Positions 7,825 through 17,796 are shown, numbered from the stretch's first letter. The stretch is DNA of 64,000 nucleotides from G965279335 sp965279285 (GCA_965279285.1 OZ257147.1:372001-436000), one strand, 5' to 3'. Made by a program: numbers and translations. The notes: a model not told the origin generated them from the letters alone.

Positions 7825-8783
7825 GTAGTTTAAATCAATGGACAACCGAAAAAGTGCTTGCCCTATATGAATTACCATTTAATGAATTAATTTATCAAGC
7901 GCAAACCTTACATAAAAAAAATTTTCCTGCAGCGACGATGCAATTAAGTACTTTGCTGAATATTAAAGATGGTGGTTGTCCTGAGGATTGTCATTATTGT
8001 CCACAAGCAGCCCGTTATCATACCGGCGTTAAAGCAAAAAAATTAATGAGTGTTGACAGTGTGAGAGAACATGCGACTGCAGCAAAAGCTGCCGGCGCAA
8101 CACGCTTTTGTATGGGTGCTGCTTGGCGTGAATTAAAAAATCGAGATTTACCGGCTATTGTGAGCTTAATTAAGGAAGTAAAAGATTTAGGCATGGAAGC
8201 TTGTGTTACTTTGGGCATGTTGACTGACGAACAAGCACAAGCATTGAAAGTAGCCGGGTTAGATTTTTATAATCATAATATTGATACTTCGCCCGAGTAT
8301 TATCAAGAAATAATAACGACGCGCACTTATGATGATCGCTTGCAAACATTAGATAGCGTGCGTGATGCGGGGATTAAAGTATGCTGTGGCGGTATTATTG
8401 GTTTAGGCGAAACGCGTGCAGATCGTGCAGGTATGTTAGTGACGTTAGCCAACATGGAACCACAACCAGAAAGTATTCCCATTAATAACTTAGTGCCAGT
8501 TCCTGGTACTCCTTTAGCGAATAATCCGCCGATTGATGTATTTGAATTTGTACGAACAATTGCGATTGCACGAATTATGCTGCCACAAGCGCGCGTTCGT
8601 TTATCTGCGGGCAGAACAAATATGTCGGATGAAATGCAAGCTTTATGTTTTTTAGCGGGAGCTAATTCAATTTTTTATGGTGAGAAATTATTAATTACCG
8701 CCAATCCTGAAATTAAAAAAGATCGTGGATTATTGACGCGCTTGGGGATTGAGGTTGAGACGTTTGTGAGTTGTTCAGCGTAA
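7821..8783 (+). CDS. bioB: Biotin synthase
   Basis: A 320-residue radical-SAM enzyme that inserts sulfur into dethiobiotin. The 4Fe-4S/SAM motif CPEDCHYC provides C53, C57 and C60, the same numbering as the well-studied enterobacterial enzyme. The region near VRLSAGRTNMSDEMQ carries the conserved Arg that ligates the 2Fe-2S cluster, and YNHNIDTSPEYY is also conserved. It is the last gene of the coupled biotin run. No BirA-type operator could be recognised upstream of the run. Confidence 0.97.
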   Translation: MSSLNQWTTEKVLALYELPFNELIYQAQTLHKKNFPAATMQLSTLLNIKDGGCPEDCHYCPQAARYHTGVKAKKLMSVDSVREHATAAKAAGATRFCMGAAWRELKNRDLPAIVSLIKEVKDLGMEACVTLGMLTDEQAQALKVAGLDFYNHNIDTSPEYYQEIITTRTYDDRLQTLDSVRDAGIKVCCGGIIGLGETRADRAGMLVTLANMEPQPESIPINNLVPVPGTPLANNPPIDVFEFVRTIAIARIMLPQARVRLSAGRTNMSDEMQALCFLAGANSIFYGEKLLITANPEIKKDRGLLTRLGIEVETFVSCSA

Positions 8784-8833
8784 GGAATAGAGCAAAGCTT
8801 AACCATAACGGTCAAATAAAGGGCTGAAAATAT

Positions 8834-8862
8834 TTGCACAATATGTGGCATTGGTTTATACT
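8834..8862 (+). promoter_or_regulatory. Sigma-70-like promoter for the first Sel1-repeat gene
   Basis: TTGCAC (8834-8839) and TATACT (8857-8862) are spaced by exactly 17 bases. Transcription would start near 8869, giving a leader of roughly 45 bases with a small CTTATTTATAAG palindrome. Confidence 0.55.
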
Positions 8863-8914
8863 GCCTTATTTATAAGCAGTAGGCAGATTAATAAGCTTAT
8901 AAACGAGGGAAATG

Positions 8915-10555
8915 ATGAAATCCTATGATACAAAAAACAAAATATCTTCCGTAGTTCCGGCGACTGTGCCTAAAGTGGATTCAGAACAGAAAGATGTAAA
9001 ATCTACTTCTGTAATAACAGATACAAAAGAATTAGATATTTTATATCAATTAGGAAATCAGCTTCTGAGTGGAGCTGGTATAGAAAAAGATATAGAACAA
9101 GCCGCTAAAAAGTTGGGCGACGCATTCAAAGGCGGTTTGGAAAGTGCAAGAACGCAATATCATACCGCCTGCCGTCTTTTAGAAGATAGCTATTTGCTCG
9201 GTAATGAAGGTAAAAAAAAGGATTTATCACAAGCTTTTTTTTGGTTAAAAAAACGGGCAGCTTTAGAAGATTCACAAGCGCTCTTTGATCTAGGAGTGGC
9301 TTACTATCAAGGAAAATACAGAATACAAGATGAGCAGCCGTTGGAGGTTGGACGTGACTTAAAAAAAGCCGATCTCTATTTTAAGCGGGCAAAAGATAAC
9401 TTTGGTAAATATTCAATATTTGATTATGCTGATGAGCTTGAGGCTGATATAGCAAAATATAGTGAAAAAATTCGTAAGAAAATAAAAAGTACTCCTGCAA
9501 TTAAACCCGCGTTGAAAGCATCGGTACTTAAGCCAAAACCGAAAGAAAACAACAAGAATAAGCATTTAGAAAGCGTAGAAAAAGCTAAGAAATTAAAAGA
9601 AATAAATCAAAAAGATGATGCACAAAAAGCAGCCGCATTAAAACTTCAACAAGAACAAAATGAAGAAGGCAAAAAACTAAAAGCCTATAATAACAGGCCA
9701 CGAAACAACAAAACTTTTCCAGTCACGAGTTTAACTCAGCAACCCGCTCCTGTTGCCAGTACAATATCTGATGCTGTTGTTCCGGCTGTAACGTTGAATG
9801 CAAATAAGTCATCTAGTACCGCCGTTCCTCATACTTTAGCTGAAGTATTACCATTAGACGATAAAGATGACGTTAAATTAAATTTAGCTTGTGCTAATGA
9901 TTTTTATTTAAAAGATGATTATATAAGTGCGTTAATTCCTCTTACTAAAGCAGCGCAAAAAAATAGTATTCAAGCTTATCGTGATTTAGCTGTAATTTAT
10001 CACGTGGGTATAGGAGGCGTTAAAATAAATTTAAAATTATCTGCAGAATGGTATGAAAAAGCAGCCAAGTTAAATGATGCGCAAGCTCAATTTATATATT
10101 CTAATTTATTGTACTGGGGGATAGGCGTTAATCAAGACTTCAAGCAATCATATGCATGGTTAGTAAAAGCGTATCAAACAGCGGATAAAGATACATTAAA
10201 CACTATATATCATACCGCGCTTGGTTTTAAAGATAAGCAAGCAACTACATTAGATATACAATATATGCAGAAATTATCTGTGTGTGCTGCGCAAACCGGT
10301 CATGTTCATTTAAAAGAGCAGCTTGATTTAATATTGGTAGCATTAAACGTAAAAGTTGATAGCTTACCATTAAAGGATAATGTAAACCCTGAAATAAAAG
10401 ATCAAAAAACGGTTTCATTAAATTATGAGAAAGGGAGCCCTGCTCCTGGATTTTTTAGTCACCCAAATAATAATGCAAATAACCCTTCAAGCAATCACTC
10501 AGATCATAAATATTCAGCTCAATCCCCAACTAATTTACTTCATATGCCGACCTGA
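8915..10555 (+). CDS. Sel1-repeat protein (paralogue A), candidate effector
   Basis: A 546-residue protein with Sel1-like (TPR-related) repeats in two blocks, about residues 45-175 (AFFWLKKRAALEDSQALFDL) and 325-420 (LSAEWYEKAAKLNDAQAQFI). A Lys/Gln-rich coiled-coil segment (about 190-260) and a Ser/Thr/Pro linker separate them. The second of two adjacent ATGs was chosen because GAGGGA is better spaced from it. There is no signal peptide. The C-terminal tail FFSHPNNNANN...NHSDHKYSA...HMPT is shared with the next gene. Sel1 proteins mediate protein-protein contacts, and several Legionella Sel1 proteins act on host cells; type IV secretion of this one is an inference. A good promoter lies upstream. 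Confidence 0.8.
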   Translation: MKSYDTKNKISSVVPATVPKVDSEQKDVKSTSVITDTKELDILYQLGNQLLSGAGIEKDIEQAAKKLGDAFKGGLESARTQYHTACRLLEDSYLLGNEGKKKDLSQAFFWLKKRAALEDSQALFDLGVAYYQGKYRIQDEQPLEVGRDLKKADLYFKRAKDNFGKYSIFDYADELEADIAKYSEKIRKKIKSTPAIKPALKASVLKPKPKENNKNKHLESVEKAKKLKEINQKDDAQKAAALKLQQEQNEEGKKLKAYNNRPRNNKTFPVTSLTQQPAPVASTISDAVVPAVTLNANKSSSTAVPHTLAEVLPLDDKDDVKLNLACANDFYLKDDYISALIPLTKAAQKNSIQAYRDLAVIYHVGIGGVKINLKLSAEWYEKAAKLNDAQAQFIYSNLLYWGIGVNQDFKQSYAWLVKAYQTADKDTLNTIYHTALGFKDKQATTLDIQYMQKLSVCAAQTGHVHLKEQLDLILVALNVKVDSLPLKDNVNPEIKDQKTVSLNYEKGSPAPGFFSHPNNNANNPSSNHSDHKYSAQSPTNLLHMPT

Positions 10556-10617
10556 CATCGTTGTTCCCTGCGGTAAATTTTGGCCAAGATGCTCAAGTTA
10601 AGATAAAGGTAAAAGTG

Positions 10618-13600
10618 ATGAAACCAAGTGTTAAAAAGAAAAAGAGAAAGAAAAAAATATCTCCCATCGTAGTTCAGGTAACTGCGTCTAAAGTGGATTC
10701 GGAGCAGAAAGATGTAAAATCTACTTCTGTAATGACACCGGTTTGGAAAATTTCTGAAGAGAAAAAAAAAGCACTTTTTGCTAGTACTCAGCTTATAAGT
10801 AATCGTGAGTTGACAGAGAAGCAAGATGAGTATGAGCAACATTTGGAAACAAGAAAGCAAACTAAGAATAATGATAGTCTCCAAACAGTAGTTGACAGCA
10901 CACCAGACTTTAAATTTGATTTTCCAGTCGATGAAAAAGCCCCTATTGATACCACTGAACAGCCATCTCTAACGGTGCCGAGTGAAAATGATCAAACAGC
11001 AGCGAGAAATGTAATAGATTCTACATCGCCAGTAGACAGTAGATTTGATTTTGCATTCGACGATGTTCCTGTTGATACTGTGAAACAGCCACCTCTACCG
11101 GTGTCGAGTGAAAATAATCAAATATCAACGGAAAATTTGCTAGATTTTATATCATTTAGTTTTTCAGATGAAAAGAATAGTAAAGCTGCTGAAACAGCAG
11201 CTTCAGTATTTGCAGTTGACAGTAAGAGTGATTCGGATTTAGTTAGCCATGTTAACAATATTAAGTCTGCGCCTGTATCTGTAATTGATAAGCAGTACGA
11301 CCAGATTGTAGTTGATAGTTTAGATGATATAACTGCAGAGTTAGACAATATATCAGAGACTGCTGATGAAGAAATGACATCTATGAGACATTGTTTAACA
11401 CAAACATTTCTCAAAACAGAAGGTAATAAAAGTACAGAAAATTTTGCTGAATACCTCAAGAGTAAATTAGACGACGGTTTGGAAGCGGCAAGAAAGCTAT
11501 ACAGTGAAACATGTATTAAGTTAGAAAATGCATATTTTCATGGTATTGAGGATAAGGCAAAGGATTTAAAGCAAGCTTTTTCTTGGTTAAAAAAACGAGC
11601 ATCTCTAGGAGATCCGGAAGCCTTATTTGACATAGGAATGGTTCACTATACAGGAAAATACGGAATACAAAATGAGCAGCAGTTGGAGGTTGAGCGTAAC
11701 TTAAAACTAGCAGCCTTCTTTTTTGAGCAGGCAGAGAATAAGTTTGGTAAAAATCCAATATTTAATTGTGCTGATGAGCTTAAAGAATCGATAGTAATAC
11801 ATCTTGTAAAATCTCTTGAAATAACGGGTAATTTATCCTATCAAGGATCAAATGGTGTTGAAACAAACCTCGATGAAGCCATTATTCATTTAACCAAGGC
11901 TGCTGAAAAAGGTGGAGTAGACTCTTGTTATATCTTATGGGAAATTTATTCTACAAAAGAATATAAGAAAAAAGATTTACCAACAGCAGTTTCATGGTAT
12001 GAAAAAGCTCATGATCGAGGCTGTAAAAAAACGACGCCACAACAATTAGCATCAAATTTTTATCAGTTGGGTTTAAGTTTTAGTAATGGTAAGAATGGAG
12101 TAGTCAAAAGTGATTTCGATGCTATCATGTCTTTTGAAAGAGCGGCCAAGTTGTTCAATGTTGATGCGAGTTTTAGTTTATCTATCATATATTTTAAGGA
12201 CGGGTTGACGCGCGGTGTCGAGTACTTAGAAAAAGCAAAAAAATTAGGGAGTCATGATGCAATATTATTTGAATCGGGAAAGTTGCAGAAGACAGACTTT
12301 TTTTCGAAAAATGATCTTTCTAAGGCTTTTAAAAATTATAAGTCCATAACACTATTAAAAGATACTCCTAAAATCGAACCAATAAAGAAAAGTTTACCTG
12401 CGTTGAAAGCATCGGCACTTAAGCCAAAACCTAAAAAAAGTAACGATGAAAAACAACTAGCGCATTTACAAAGACAGAAAGTAGCTGAGGAATTAAAAAG
12501 AAAGCATGAAAAAGATGAAAAAGACAGAGCAGCTGCATTAGAGTTTCAACAAAAACAAAATGACAAAGGTAGTGCTTTAAGGTTAATAGCTCATAATCAT
12601 AGACTACGAAGCAGTAAAACTGTTCCAGTCACGTGTCTAACCCAGCAACCTGCCCCTGTTGCTCAGCAAACAAATTTACCGGTAAATAATCTATCTACAG
12701 TTGTTCCTAAAGCACCAGCATTGTCTGTTGATGATAAAAGCAGCGCTGAATTAAATTTAATTCGTACAGTTTGTGTTGCAACTACTTCTACTGCTACTAC
12801 CCGTTCGTTAAGTGAAGACTTATCGTTGGATGATGAGAAAAAGACTGGGTTGAGTCTAACTAGTAAACGTGATTTTTATTTAAAAAATGATTATGTCAGC
12901 CCAATAGCTGTTCTTACTAAAGAACCAGAATACAATGATGCTCAAGCTTGTTTTAATTGGTCTGCAATTTATCAGGTGGGAGATGGTATTGAACAGGATT
13001 TAAAATTATCTGCAGACTGGTGTGAAAAAGCCGCTAATTTAAATCATCCTCAGGCCCAATTTGCGTACTCTAATATGCTGTATTGGGGTAGAGGTGTTAA
13101 GCAAGACGCTGAAAAATCACACGTATGGTTAGAGAAGGCTTGTCAAGCGGCTGATAAAGATTTATTAGACACTCTATATGGGGTTGCACGTTCCTTTCAA
13201 GCAGTAGAAAAAACTCCAATAAATATTACTTATGTATCGAGATTATATGCATGTGCTGCAAAAAACGGACATGTTCTTTCACAAAATCAGCTTGATTTAA
13301 TGTCACTCAATAATAGTGAAGCAACAGAAGAAAAAAAATTATGGCTTATAGAAAGTAAACAAGCCAAGGTGAATTTCGCAATAAAATTGCCAAAAAGGTT
13401 TAAACTTTTTGGCATGGGTATAGCAAACCTAGTTACTCCTCCTGTGTTTATAAATGTAAAGCAAAAAACCGTGCCTAAGTTACTTGAGCCTATTCACGTT
13501 GCGCAAGCAGTTTCGCAATCTTTTGTGACGGTAAATACAGTACATCAACCAGTACAAGAAGTTTTTTATGATAAAGAAGAAATAGTTACACAACTTCAAT

Positions 13601-15060
13601 CAAGAGCAGATGGCCACGATCCTTCAGCTTATTTTGAGTTAAGTGAGGTGTATCGATTTGGTTTTTATGGCATGCCAAAAAATATGGACTTTACGATAGA
13701 GTTGTTGGACAGAGCTTTTTATTTGGCAGATAAAAAATTATTAGAAGCTGTTTATCAATCCGCATTAAATCAGCTAAATAAAGATCAAGTGTATGCAGAT
13801 CAATTATTAAAGTTTGCGGCAGAGAAAGGCCATTTACCCGCACAATTTTATCTTTATTTAATAGCTCCAGGTGTCCTCAATAAAGATAACAAATGGTTAA
13901 AAGCAGCAGCCAGCCGTGGTTATCCACCGGCAAAGGCTGAGGTTGCTAGGTTAGGTCGTGTTGTAAAAACTGATCCTAAGCGGCAGTATGATCAAAAGAA
14001 TTCTAAATTTATTCATCGCTCTGCTCAAATAAATGAAATGTTTGATTTTGAGATTAATCAATATAAACCGGAAGAATTAGACTCGACTATATTGCGTAAT
14101 ATTTCTCAGAAAATAAACGAATTTTTTTTCCCTACTAACATTCTTTCACATGATCAGGTAGTAGAATGTGTTAACTTAAAAATCCGATTTATAAAATATT
14201 TTGTACAATTAAAGGATCCAGCATTGGCAGCTTTATACTGTGAATCAGCATTATCACTTTTAATGGTGTCTCCTCAAATATGTCGACAAGGTTCGCATGG
14301 TGTTAATGATGTTTATTTTGATCCTATATTCCCACCGCAATACCAAGCCTTAATTAAAAATATATATGCTGGATTAAGTAACTATTATGAATATATTCAG
14401 AAGATTGCTCAATCAGCTAAAATGAAAGTACAACAACGTCCCGATTTACTACATGCGGCTTATTTTCAGTTGCTTCAGTCACAGATGTCGGGTGAATCTA
14501 AGCAAACAACAGAGACAGCAATACAAAAGTTAGAGCAGTGTAAAATAGCGTTCACTGAAGCAAGAGATTTTTGTATGCAAGAAGAAACTTTTTTAGCTTT
14601 CTGCCGATTTAATGAAGCTTACGATCATTTTAAAGGAATTAATTTTAAGTTAATAGATTTTAAGGATAGTTTGCGATGGCTTTGTGATTTTTTAGTATTA
14701 AGTAAATCATTAATGACCTTTGCAGAAAAAAAACATCAATTAGACCAATCAGGATTTTTTAAAGAGGTATATGAAAAAGCGGACGCGATGAATGTAGCTG
14801 GGTTTTTCTTATTATCTGCATTGATCAAGAATCGTTTTTCTATGTGTGCTATTATTAATAAGCATTTAAAGGAGAATGATTGGAAAATTCTTTTCCCTGG
14901 GTTGATGTTTGCATCAGATCAATTAGATTATACGAACACGCAGTCGAGTCCTCATTTTTTTAGCCATCCAAATAATTATGCGAATAATCATCAAAACAAT
15001 CATGTGGATTATAAACATTCAGCGAGGCCGTCAGTTAATCGATCTAGTATGCCGACCTGA
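10618..15060 (+). CDS. Large Sel1-repeat protein (paralogue B), candidate effector
   Basis: A 1480-residue paralogue of the upstream gene. I chose the ATG at 10618 because it aligns with the start of paralogue A and has AAAGG upstream; a TTG at 10561 would add 19 residues. The N-terminus is strongly basic (KKKKRKKK), then VDSEQKDVKSTSV as in paralogue A. A 40-residue acidic/Pro repeat occurs twice (around FKFDFPVDEKAPID and FDFAFDDVPVDTV). Sel1 blocks follow (SWLKKRASLGDPEALFDIGM; ADWCEKAANLNHPQAQFAYS), with a Lys/Glu coiled coil and a helical C-terminal domain without recognised family. The tail FFSHPNNYANN...MPT matches paralogue A. No secretion signal of the Sec type is seen. Confidence 0.8.
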   Translation: MKPSVKKKKRKKKISPIVVQVTASKVDSEQKDVKSTSVMTPVWKISEEKKKALFASTQLISNRELTEKQDEYEQHLETRKQTKNNDSLQTVVDSTPDFKFDFPVDEKAPIDTTEQPSLTVPSENDQTAARNVIDSTSPVDSRFDFAFDDVPVDTVKQPPLPVSSENNQISTENLLDFISFSFSDEKNSKAAETAASVFAVDSKSDSDLVSHVNNIKSAPVSVIDKQYDQIVVDSLDDITAELDNISETADEEMTSMRHCLTQTFLKTEGNKSTENFAEYLKSKLDDGLEAARKLYSETCIKLENAYFHGIEDKAKDLKQAFSWLKKRASLGDPEALFDIGMVHYTGKYGIQNEQQLEVERNLKLAAFFFEQAENKFGKNPIFNCADELKESIVIHLVKSLEITGNLSYQGSNGVETNLDEAIIHLTKAAEKGGVDSCYILWEIYSTKEYKKKDLPTAVSWYEKAHDRGCKKTTPQQLASNFYQLGLSFSNGKNGVVKSDFDAIMSFERAAKLFNVDASFSLSIIYFKDGLTRGVEYLEKAKKLGSHDAILFESGKLQKTDFFSKNDLSKAFKNYKSITLLKDTPKIEPIKKSLPALKASALKPKPKKSNDEKQLAHLQRQKVAEELKRKHEKDEKDRAAALEFQQKQNDKGSALRLIAHNHRLRSSKTVPVTCLTQQPAPVAQQTNLPVNNLSTVVPKAPALSVDDKSSAELNLIRTVCVATTSTATTRSLSEDLSLDDEKKTGLSLTSKRDFYLKNDYVSPIAVLTKEPEYNDAQACFNWSAIYQVGDGIEQDLKLSADWCEKAANLNHPQAQFAYSNMLYWGRGVKQDAEKSHVWLEKACQAADKDLLDTLYGVARSFQAVEKTPINITYVSRLYACAAKNGHVLSQNQLDLMSLNNSEATEEKKLWLIESKQAKVNFAIKLPKRFKLFGMGIANLVTPPVFINVKQKTVPKLLEPIHVAQAVSQSFVTVNTVHQPVQEVFYDKEEIVTQLQSRADGHDPSAYFELSEVYRFGFYGMPKNMDFTIELLDRAFYLADKKLLEAVYQSALNQLNKDQVYADQLLKFAAEKGHLPAQFYLYLIAPGVLNKDNKWLKAAASRGYPPAKAEVARLGRVVKTDPKRQYDQKNSKFIHRSAQINEMFDFEINQYKPEELDSTILRNISQKINEFFFPTNILSHDQVVECVNLKIRFIKYFVQLKDPALAALYCESALSLLMVSPQICRQGSHGVNDVYFDPIFPPQYQALIKNIYAGLSNYYEYIQKIAQSAKMKVQQRPDLLHAAYFQLLQSQMSGESKQTTETAIQKLEQCKIAFTEARDFCMQEETFLAFCRFNEAYDHFKGINFKLIDFKDSLRWLCDFLVLSKSLMTFAEKKHQLDQSGFFKEVYEKADAMNVAGFFLLSALIKNRFSMCAIINKHLKENDWKILFPGLMFASDQLDYTNTQSSPHFFSHPNNYANNHQNNHVDYKHSARPSVNRSSMPT

Positions 15061-15094
15061 TGTTGTTGTCTCTACCGCAAATTCTGGTCTAGCT

Positions 15095-15129
15095 TTGTCA
15101 TGCCAGCATGTTTTTAGCTGGCATGACAA
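15095..15129. repeat. Short palindrome (TTGTCATGCCAGC family)
   Basis: TTGTCATGCCAGC (15095-15107) and GCTGGCATGACAA (15117-15129) form a perfect 13-bp hairpin with a 9-base loop. It lies between the converging Sel1 and rdgC genes and could act as a terminator. Related units are nested inside the larger repeats at 23969, 41322 and 49384. Confidence 0.85.
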
Positions 15130-15146
15130 GACGACAACTAACTGTA

Positions 15147-16085
15147 TTAAACAATCTCCGCAACTTTCTCCTCTTGCCCAGCCGCTTTCACTTGCTCCGG
15201 TTTTTTCATAAACAACGGCAATAAATCTTTAAACAAACTCGTCAACGTTTCTGTCATAATTAAAATATCAGCATCAAATCGTTGTTGCTTAGTTTCACCG
15301 ACATCTTCTGATTGATTACGAATATCTTCTTCATATTGAATACTGCGTAAAGTAAAATCATCCGCCAAAACAAATTTCACTCTATCATGCCATGAAAGAG
15401 CGAGTTGTTTCGCTTCGCAACCATCTTTTACTAATGCTTGAATACTCTGTGCAAATAAATCTTGATGTTGGCAGCGAATAACTCGTTTTTGTTGATTAGG
15501 GTCTTGTAAAACACCGGCATTTTCAACAGCAAATAAAGATGGATAGTCTTGTGTTTTTAACCAATGAGTTAAAATAGCAGAAGGCTTGATTAAATCAAAG
15601 CTCTGGATTTCTTCACAAATCGAACGTTTAAATAAATTAATATATTGTTCGTTTTTTCCAGCGTTGGTTGAGCCTAGGACTAGCCAATGATTTTTTGTAT
15701 CAATAAAAGCATAAATGCGGGTTAATTTACTAAATGCACGTGGCATTAAAGTAAAAGTAATTTCGTCTTTCATCGAGAGTTTTTCTTTTTGTCGGACTTT
15801 TCTATCGTCTCTTGCTTCTATGGCTTTAATTTTTTCTTTTAATTCTTGGGTGATGACAATATTAGGTAAGATTTTTTCTTCAACTTGAATACACGTCATA
15901 ATATAGCCGTTGACTGCGCGAACAATCGGCGCATTATCTTCATCAACAGGTGATACCCAGCCAGTGCTATACGGTAGCGATGGTAAGCAAGGCTTGAATG
16001 CAAGTTGTTCTAATTTTTCTGATAAATCAGGAATTGAATAAGTTTGCGCAGGCAATTTAAAAACTTGAATTTGTTTGAACCACAT
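15147..16085 (-). CDS. rdgC: Recombination-associated protein RdgC
   Basis: A 312-residue protein that matches RdgC throughout, beginning MWFKQIQVFKL and containing the typical LGWVSP-like segment (STGWVSPVDED), KILPNIVITQELKEKI and LPRAFSK-like LMPRAFSKLTRIYAFID. RdgC forms a ring around double-stranded DNA and restrains RecA-mediated recombination. It is the last of three minus-strand genes (thiolase, ETF-QO, rdgC), separated from ETF-QO by about 30 bases, so it may be co-transcribed although functionally unrelated. Confidence 0.95.
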   Translation of the reverse strand: MWFKQIQVFKLPAQTYSIPDLSEKLEQLAFKPCLPSLPYSTGWVSPVDEDNAPIVRAVNGYIMTCIQVEEKILPNIVITQELKEKIKAIEARDDRKVRQKEKLSMKDEITFTLMPRAFSKLTRIYAFIDTKNHWLVLGSTNAGKNEQYINLFKRSICEEIQSFDLIKPSAILTHWLKTQDYPSLFAVENAGVLQDPNQQKRVIRCQHQDLFAQSIQALVKDGCEAKQLALSWHDRVKFVLADDFTLRSIQYEEDIRNQSEDVGETKQQRFDADILIMTETLTSLFKDLLPLFMKKPEQVKAAGQEEKVAEIV

Positions 16086-16116
16086 AATAATTTTCCAATG
16101 TTATAATTAAGTAAGA

Positions 16117-17727
16117 TTACATCATTTCATATCTTGGCCCACTTCCACCTTCAGAAGGAGTCCAGGTTATATTTTGTAAAGGATCTTTGATATCACACGC
16201 TTTACAATGCAAGCAATTACCACCATTAATTTGTAGGCGTGGAATGTTACTTTCATTGTAGAGAATTTCGTAAACGCCTGCGGGACAATAGCGCGTCTCT
16301 GGAGAGGCGTAGTCAATTAAATTGACATCAATAGCTAATTGTCGATTCGCTAATTTTAAATGATAAGGCTGGTTTTCGTTATATTGAAGATTAGATAAAT
16401 AGAGCGAGCTAGGCAAGTCAAATGTGACTTTATTATCATGTTTTGGATAAATTATTTTAGTGTAATAGTTGGCAAGGTCTAATTGAGCATAATCTGCATG
16501 ATTATTTAATGTCCAAGGCGCTTTCCCGCGAAATAAATAAGTATCTAGCGCAGCATAAGCTAAGCCTGGCCATAATCCCCATGCCATGGCAGGTCGAATA
16601 TTACGGGCACGTTGTAATTCATCCCAAACCCATGATTTTTTTAGTTTATCACTGAAGTGGGTGCATTCAGATTTTGTTAGTAAGGGATAAATACTTTCTG
16701 CTGCAATCATGCCGGACTTCATGGCGGTATGAATGCCTTTTATTTTTGGAACATTTAAAAAACCAGCAGCACAGCCAATTAATAGTCCACCGGGAAAAGT
16801 GAGTTTAGGAATGGATTGAAAACCACCTTCATTTAAGCTGCGAGCACCATAGGCTAAACGTTTGCTGTTTTCTAATAAGGGATAAATTTTTGGATGAGTT
16901 TTAAATTGTTGAAAAATTTCATAGGGATTTAAATACGGATTTTTATAATCTAAACCGATCACAAAACCAATGGCGAAAAGATTTTTTTCAAAATGATAAG
17001 CAAAGCCACCACCATACGTTTTATTATCTAATGGCCAGCCGATGGCATGCAATACTGAGCCTGGTTCGTGTAATTCAGCGGGAATTTCCCATAGCTCTTT
17101 GATACCTAGACCATATGTTTGAGGGTTGCTGTTTTTATCTAATTCAAAACGTTGCAGTAACATTTTAGTTAATGATCCACGACAACCTTCAGCAAATAAA
17201 GTTTGTTTCGCATATAAATTCATACCTGCTTGATAACGCGCTGTTGGATTACCATGACGATCAACACCTTTATCACCGGTTACAACACCGACAACATTGT
17301 CACCCGCGTATAAAATATCAGTTGCAGCAAATTCGGAGAAAATATTAATATTTAAAGCTTCTGCTTGTTGTGCAAGCCAACGACAAAATTGACCTAAGCT
17401 AATAATATAATTTCCTTCGTTATGCATTTGTGGCGGTGTTGGTAAACGAAAAGATTTTTTTTCCGTTAAAAATAAAAATTGGTCTTTTGTGACTGGCGTA
17501 TTTAACGGCGCATTTTTATTTTTCCAATCGGGTATGAGCTCATTAAGAGCGCGTGGTTCTAATACGGCACCTGATAAAATATGTGCACCGATTTCTGCAG
17601 CTTTATCTAAAACCGCGATATTTAATGTTGCATCTAATTGCGCTAAACGAATAGCAGCCGCAAGACCTGCTGGTCCTGCACCAATAATCAAGACATCAAA
17701 TTCCATGGATTCGCGTGTGGATGACAT
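16117..17727 (-). CDS. Electron transfer flavoprotein-ubiquinone oxidoreductase
   Basis: A 536-residue protein. The N-terminal FAD-binding fold is FDVLIIGAGPAGLAAAI; LSGAVLEPRALNEL and GGFQSIPKLTFPGGLLIGC are typical of ETF-QO. The C-terminus carries a 4Fe-4S cluster site: a Cys in YCPAGVYEI and CLHCKACDIKDP, followed by WTPSEGGSGPRYEMM. It passes electrons from reduced ETF to ubiquinone in the membrane, and so links acyl-CoA dehydrogenases to respiration. Its partners etfB and etfA lie at 25101-26782 in the same window. A single palindromic repeat separates it from the upstream thiolase gene. Confidence 0.95.
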   Translation of the reverse strand: MSSTRESMEFDVLIIGAGPAGLAAAIRLAQLDATLNIAVLDKAAEIGAHILSGAVLEPRALNELIPDWKNKNAPLNTPVTKDQFLFLTEKKSFRLPTPPQMHNEGNYIISLGQFCRWLAQQAEALNINIFSEFAATDILYAGDNVVGVVTGDKGVDRHGNPTARYQAGMNLYAKQTLFAEGCRGSLTKMLLQRFELDKNSNPQTYGLGIKELWEIPAELHEPGSVLHAIGWPLDNKTYGGGFAYHFEKNLFAIGFVIGLDYKNPYLNPYEIFQQFKTHPKIYPLLENSKRLAYGARSLNEGGFQSIPKLTFPGGLLIGCAAGFLNVPKIKGIHTAMKSGMIAAESIYPLLTKSECTHFSDKLKKSWVWDELQRARNIRPAMAWGLWPGLAYAALDTYLFRGKAPWTLNNHADYAQLDLANYYTKIIYPKHDNKVTFDLPSSLYLSNLQYNENQPYHLKLANRQLAIDVNLIDYASPETRYCPAGVYEILYNESNIPRLQINGGNCLHCKACDIKDPLQNITWTPSEGGSGPRYEMM

Positions 17728-17751
17728 GGGTTTTTTTCCTTGTTTATATTT

Positions 17752-17790
17752 AGAGTTTGGTGGGCAAAGCGCAGCGTGCCCACCAAACTT
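17752..17790. repeat. Single compact palindromic repeat unit
   Basis: AGTTTGGTGGGCA...TGCCCACCAAACT: a solo unit with its own perfect dyad around AAGCGCAGCG, rather than a pair of inverted units. It lies between the thiolase and ETF-QO genes. Confidence 0.85.
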
Positions 17791-17796
17791 AAATAA

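Noticed and set aside
10540..10884. Minus-strand 114-codon frame
   Set aside because: Lies antisense to the Lys-rich start of the large Sel1 gene; its hydrophobic composition is a by-product of AAA/AAG codons.
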